From assembly GCA_034044135.1 (NCBI GenBank), contig CP139021.1, positions 7,106,001 through 7,170,000 of the forward strand: DNA of 64,000 nt, written 5' to 3'. Origin of the DNA: Flammeovirgaceae bacterium SG7u.111. Lineage in GTDB: Bacteria > Bacteroidota > Bacteroidia > Cytophagales > Flammeovirgaceae. Within the stretch, counting starts at the first letter, position 1. Each line of letters opens with the position of its first letter. The notes beneath the pieces are model-generated. The model was not told where the DNA came from and made no database searches. It saw only the letters and a program-made list of their open reading frames with translations. The position numbers and the translations under genes are program-made. Positions 62,165 through 64,000 of the stretch are shown in pieces.

Positions 62165-62186
62165 AACCTTCCCGCTAAGGAAGGTT
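62165..62186. terminator. bidirectional intrinsic terminator
   Basis: Stem AACCTTCC / GGAAGGTT with a 6-base loop. An A-run lies before it (T-run on the minus strand). It is located between the stop of the small membrane gene and the stop of sucD. Confidence 0.8.
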
Positions 62187-62218
62187 CTTATAAATTTTTC
62201 AGTTTAGAGGAGAAGAAA

Positions 62219-63109
62219 CTAAACAGTTTTTGCTTTGGATTCTTCCAATGCTCTTGCCATAGTTTCACCTATGTTGGCAGGAGATTCTACTACAAACAAC
62301 CCACATTCAGCCATAATTTTCATTTTAGCTTCAGCAGTATCTTCAGCTCCACCAATGATTGCTCCTGCATGACCCATTCTACGGCCTGGAGGCGCTGTTT
62401 GACCAGCAATAAAACCAACAACAGGTTTGCTTCCGTTTTCTTTGATCCACTGGGCAGCTTCCGCTTCCATCTGTCCACCAATCTCGCCTATCATGATGAT
62501 ACCCTCGGTAGTTGGGTCTTCCATCAAAAGCTGAACAGCATCTTTTGTAGTAGTACCAATAATTGGGTCACCACCAATGCCAATACAAGTAGACTGTCCC
62601 AAACCAGCTTTGGTAATCTGGTCTACTGCTTCGTAGGTAAGCGTACCAGAGCGAGAAACAATACCAATAGTACCTGGGTTGTGAATAAAGCCTGGCATAA
62701 TACCAATTTTAGCTTCACCTGGAGTGATTACACCTGGACAGTTAGGTCCGATCAAGCGAGAGTCTTTGTCTTCAAGATACGATTTTACTTTGATCATATC
62801 TTTGATCGGAATACCCTCCGTAATAGCGATTATTAACTCGATGCCTGCATCTGCTGCTTCCATAATTGCATCCGCTGCAAATGCAGGTGGAACAAAAATG
62901 ATAGAAACATCGGCGCTTGTTTTTTTAACGGCTTCAACTACGGTATCGAAAACAGGTAAGCCTAAATGCTCTTGACCGCCTTTGCCAGGAGTAACACCAC
63001 CAACCACGGTGGTGCCGTACTCAATCATTTGCGATGCGTGAAAAGAACCTTCGGATCCGGTGAAACCCTGAACTATAACTTTAGAATTTTTATTTACTAA
63101 AACGCTCAT
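62219..63109 (-). CDS. sucD: succinate-CoA ligase alpha subunit
   Basis: TCA-cycle enzyme making ATP or GTP from succinyl-CoA. The 296 residues match family length: CoA-binding [19 protein letters not shown] (about 15-33), [26 protein letters not shown], and the phosphorylated histidine in [13 protein letters not shown] (about 246-258). A TATTTTTG -7-like box lies at 63148-63141 on the minus strand. sucC is not in the window. Confidence 0.96.
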   Translation of the reverse strand: MSVLVNKNSKVIVQGFTGSEGSFHASQMIEYGTTVVGGVTPGKGGQEHLGLPVFDTVVEAVKKTSADVSIIFVPPAFAADAIMEAADAGIELIIAITEGIPIKDMIKVKSYLEDKDSRLIGPNCPGVITPGEAKIGIMPGFIHNPGTIGIVSRSGTLTYEAVDQITKAGLGQSTCIGIGGDPIIGTTTKDAVQLLMEDPTTEGIIMIGEIGGQMEAEAAQWIKENGSKPVVGFIAGQTAPPGRRMGHAGAIIGGAEDTAEAKMKIMAECGLFVVESPANIGETMARALEESKAKTV

Positions 63110-63580
63110 TATCGGAGTTTTTATTTATGATAAATATGAACAAAAATATATGATCAAAGTCAAAAAATAGTCAATTATTTGCGGTTTTTCATTTTTCATT
63201 TAATTGAGAAGCAGCTATTTCTCTTCGGGAACGTTCTATTATTTGTTTTTTAATAGTAATAAACTGAATAAAAAAACTCTCCGCCCCAGTAGATATGTAT
63301 ATTTATAACAGAGCAACTCAAATAGTGTTAATCATCATATAGAAGTTGTCTAAAGCAAGGGGTTTCATGCCGAGAATGAGCCTCCGTAGCAGCGAACGAC
63401 TTTGGTCTAGACGCTTCAATTTTGACTCGGACTGGTCACACAGACAAATAGTCGGTGATTATTTAAGGAAAAATTGACCGGGCAGTCACTACTGGAAGTA
63501 TAGGGCGAAACCGAGTATTCGTAGACGAAAGATTTTACTTTAGACAACTTTATAAACTCACTCACCTAATTGCCAAACAC
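63110..63580. other. intergenic region containing a MITE-like element
   Basis: 471 bases between divergent sucD and the ArsA-type gene. The first 230 bases are AT-rich and hold the sucD -7-like box. A 208-bp element with 13-bp inverted repeats fills 63343-63550, so the ArsA-type gene's upstream control region is within or right next to it. No ORF was found. Confidence 0.55.
63343..63550. repeat. 208-bp MITE-like element with 13-bp terminal inverted repeats
   Basis: Perfect terminal repeats AAGTTGTCTAAAG (63343-63355) and CTTTAGACAACTT (63538-63550). The inside is richer in GC than its flanks and has no ORF. The flanks are ATATAG and TATAA, consistent with a TA target, though the duplication is not clear. 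Part of its interior matches 9501-9542 in reverse. It ends 30 bases before the ATG of the ArsA-family gene. Confidence 0.62.
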
Positions 63581-64000
63581 ATGCGAATCATACTTTTTAC
63601 GGGGAAAGGAGGAGTAGGCAAAACTACTATAGCCGCCGCTACTGCTCACCGTGCTGCCAAAGCCGGATACAAAACGCTCATTATCTCTACCGACCCCGCC
63701 CACAGCCTTTCCGACGCCCTAGATGTAGAACTCGGTCCCGAACCTACTTTTGTAAACGAAAACCTCGAGGGACAGGAGCTAGACGTATATTATTCGATGA
63801 AAAAATATTGGGGCAACATGCGGCAACTCATGCTCCAAGTTTTGCGCTGGCAAGGAATGGAAAACATGTTGGCAGAAGAAATGGCGGTGCTCCCCGGTAT
63901 GGAAGAAGCGTCGGCTTTTTTATGGTTGGAAAAATTTTATGAAGAGGATGAATACGATCTGATAGTGATAGACAGTGCCCCTACAGGCGAAACCCTCACG
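63581..64000 (+). CDS. ArsA/Get3-family ATPase, N-terminal part
   Basis: The gene runs off the right window edge; 140 residues are seen. The N-terminus MRIILFTGKGGVGKTTIAAAT holds the deviant Walker A P-loop (GKGGVGKTT), followed by the STDPAHSLSDAL switch region and the Walker B-like LIVIDSAPTGET. This marks the ArsA/Get3 deviant P-loop ATPases, which either drive arsenite export or handle membrane-protein or gas-vesicle-type cargo. No arsB is in sight, so the arsenic role is not supported here. The start ATG is 30 bases after the MITE-like element. Confidence 0.85.
   Translation, partial: MRIILFTGKGGVGKTTIAAATAHRAAKAGYKTLIISTDPAHSLSDALDVELGPEPTFVNENLEGQELDVYYSMKKYWGNMRQLMLQVLRWQGMENMLAEEMAVLPGMEEASAFLWLEKFYEEDEYDLIVIDSAPTGETLT

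Noticed and set aside
1-64000. CRISPR arrays, tRNA/rRNA genes, prophage genes, toxin-antitoxin pairs
   Set aside because: No regular short repeats, tRNA T-loop signatures or phage/toxin family proteins were seen on reading both strands, but faint RNA genes cannot be excluded without covariance searches.
63581-64000. Arsenic-resistance role of the ArsA-family gene
   Set aside because: No arsB, arsC or arsR nearby in the window and only the N-terminal part is visible; the family has several other roles.

Overview
The window reads as a chromosomal segment of a gliding-type member of the Bacteroidota, most likely order Cytophagales. The reasons are the gliding-motility genes gldA, gldE, gldD and a RemB-like outer-membrane protein; several Bacteroidota-typical families (DUF4286, a TapB/DUF3108-like protein, a Nudix-type AraR regulator); many TTG starts with little Shine-Dalgarno signal; and promoters of the form TTG-N19-21-TAnnTTTG. 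No species can be named from sequence alone. No tRNA, rRNA, CRISPR array, prophage or replication origin was seen.

Layout. 1-9.1 kb: 3' part of dihydrolipoyl dehydrogenase (leftward), a small two-helix membrane protein, then a leftward HU / TPR / 29-residue basic ribosomal-type peptide / RNase G block, a rightward helix-hairpin-helix protein, a coiled-coil lipoprotein, ispH and pheS. 9.1-17.9 kb: an accessory secreted protein flanked by repeat-like DNA, gpmI, a cation/proton antiporter, gldA, an EboD/EEVS-type sugar-phosphate cyclase and a complete 867-bp IS5-family element with a TTA target duplication. 17.9-22.7 kb: corA (with a striking 17-bp leader hairpin), a DUF389 protein and a GMC oxidoreductase. 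22.9-29 kb: RemB-like barrel, GNAT acetyltransferase, then mutY-ssb-gldE-gldD, a DNA-repair plus gliding block. 29-37.5 kb: TPR-like, TapB-like and Ig-repeat surface proteins, two unusual polytopic membrane proteins (one with conserved-looking histidines, one that looks like a degenerate membrane pyrophosphatase), an M42-type peptidase, an alpha/beta hydrolase and an SDR. 37.6-45.5 kb: GH38 alpha-mannosidase, DUF2147 protein, galE, an overlapping lpxH / propeller-like protein / DegT aminotransferase operon, and rplS.

45.9-56.3 kb: small basic lipoprotein, free-methionine-(R)-sulfoxide reductase, a REC-kinase-REC-HPt hybrid sensor, araB-araD with a divergent-function Nudix-type AraR whose Nudix box has lost acidic residues, then a glycosyltransferase / undecaprenyl-phosphate sugar transferase pair and an ECF sigma factor followed by a small membrane protein. 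56.3-64 kb: SanA-like protein, lipoprotein amidase, UPF0104 membrane protein, sulfatase lipoprotein, small membrane protein, sucD, a 208-bp MITE-like element, and the 5' end of an ArsA-family ATPase running off the window.

Functionally the window mixes central metabolism (lpd, gpmI, sucD, ispH, arabinose catabolism), envelope and surface-polysaccharide work (lpxH, galE, DegT, GT4, WecA-like), gliding motility/type IX secretion accessories, and glycan or sulfate-ester degradation (GH38, sulfatase). The least explained signals are the corA leader hairpin, the degenerate pyrophosphatase-like protein, the orphan sugar-phosphate cyclase next to the IS, an orphan terminator with a tiny ORF at 22.7-22.9 kb, and two or three small repeat elements.
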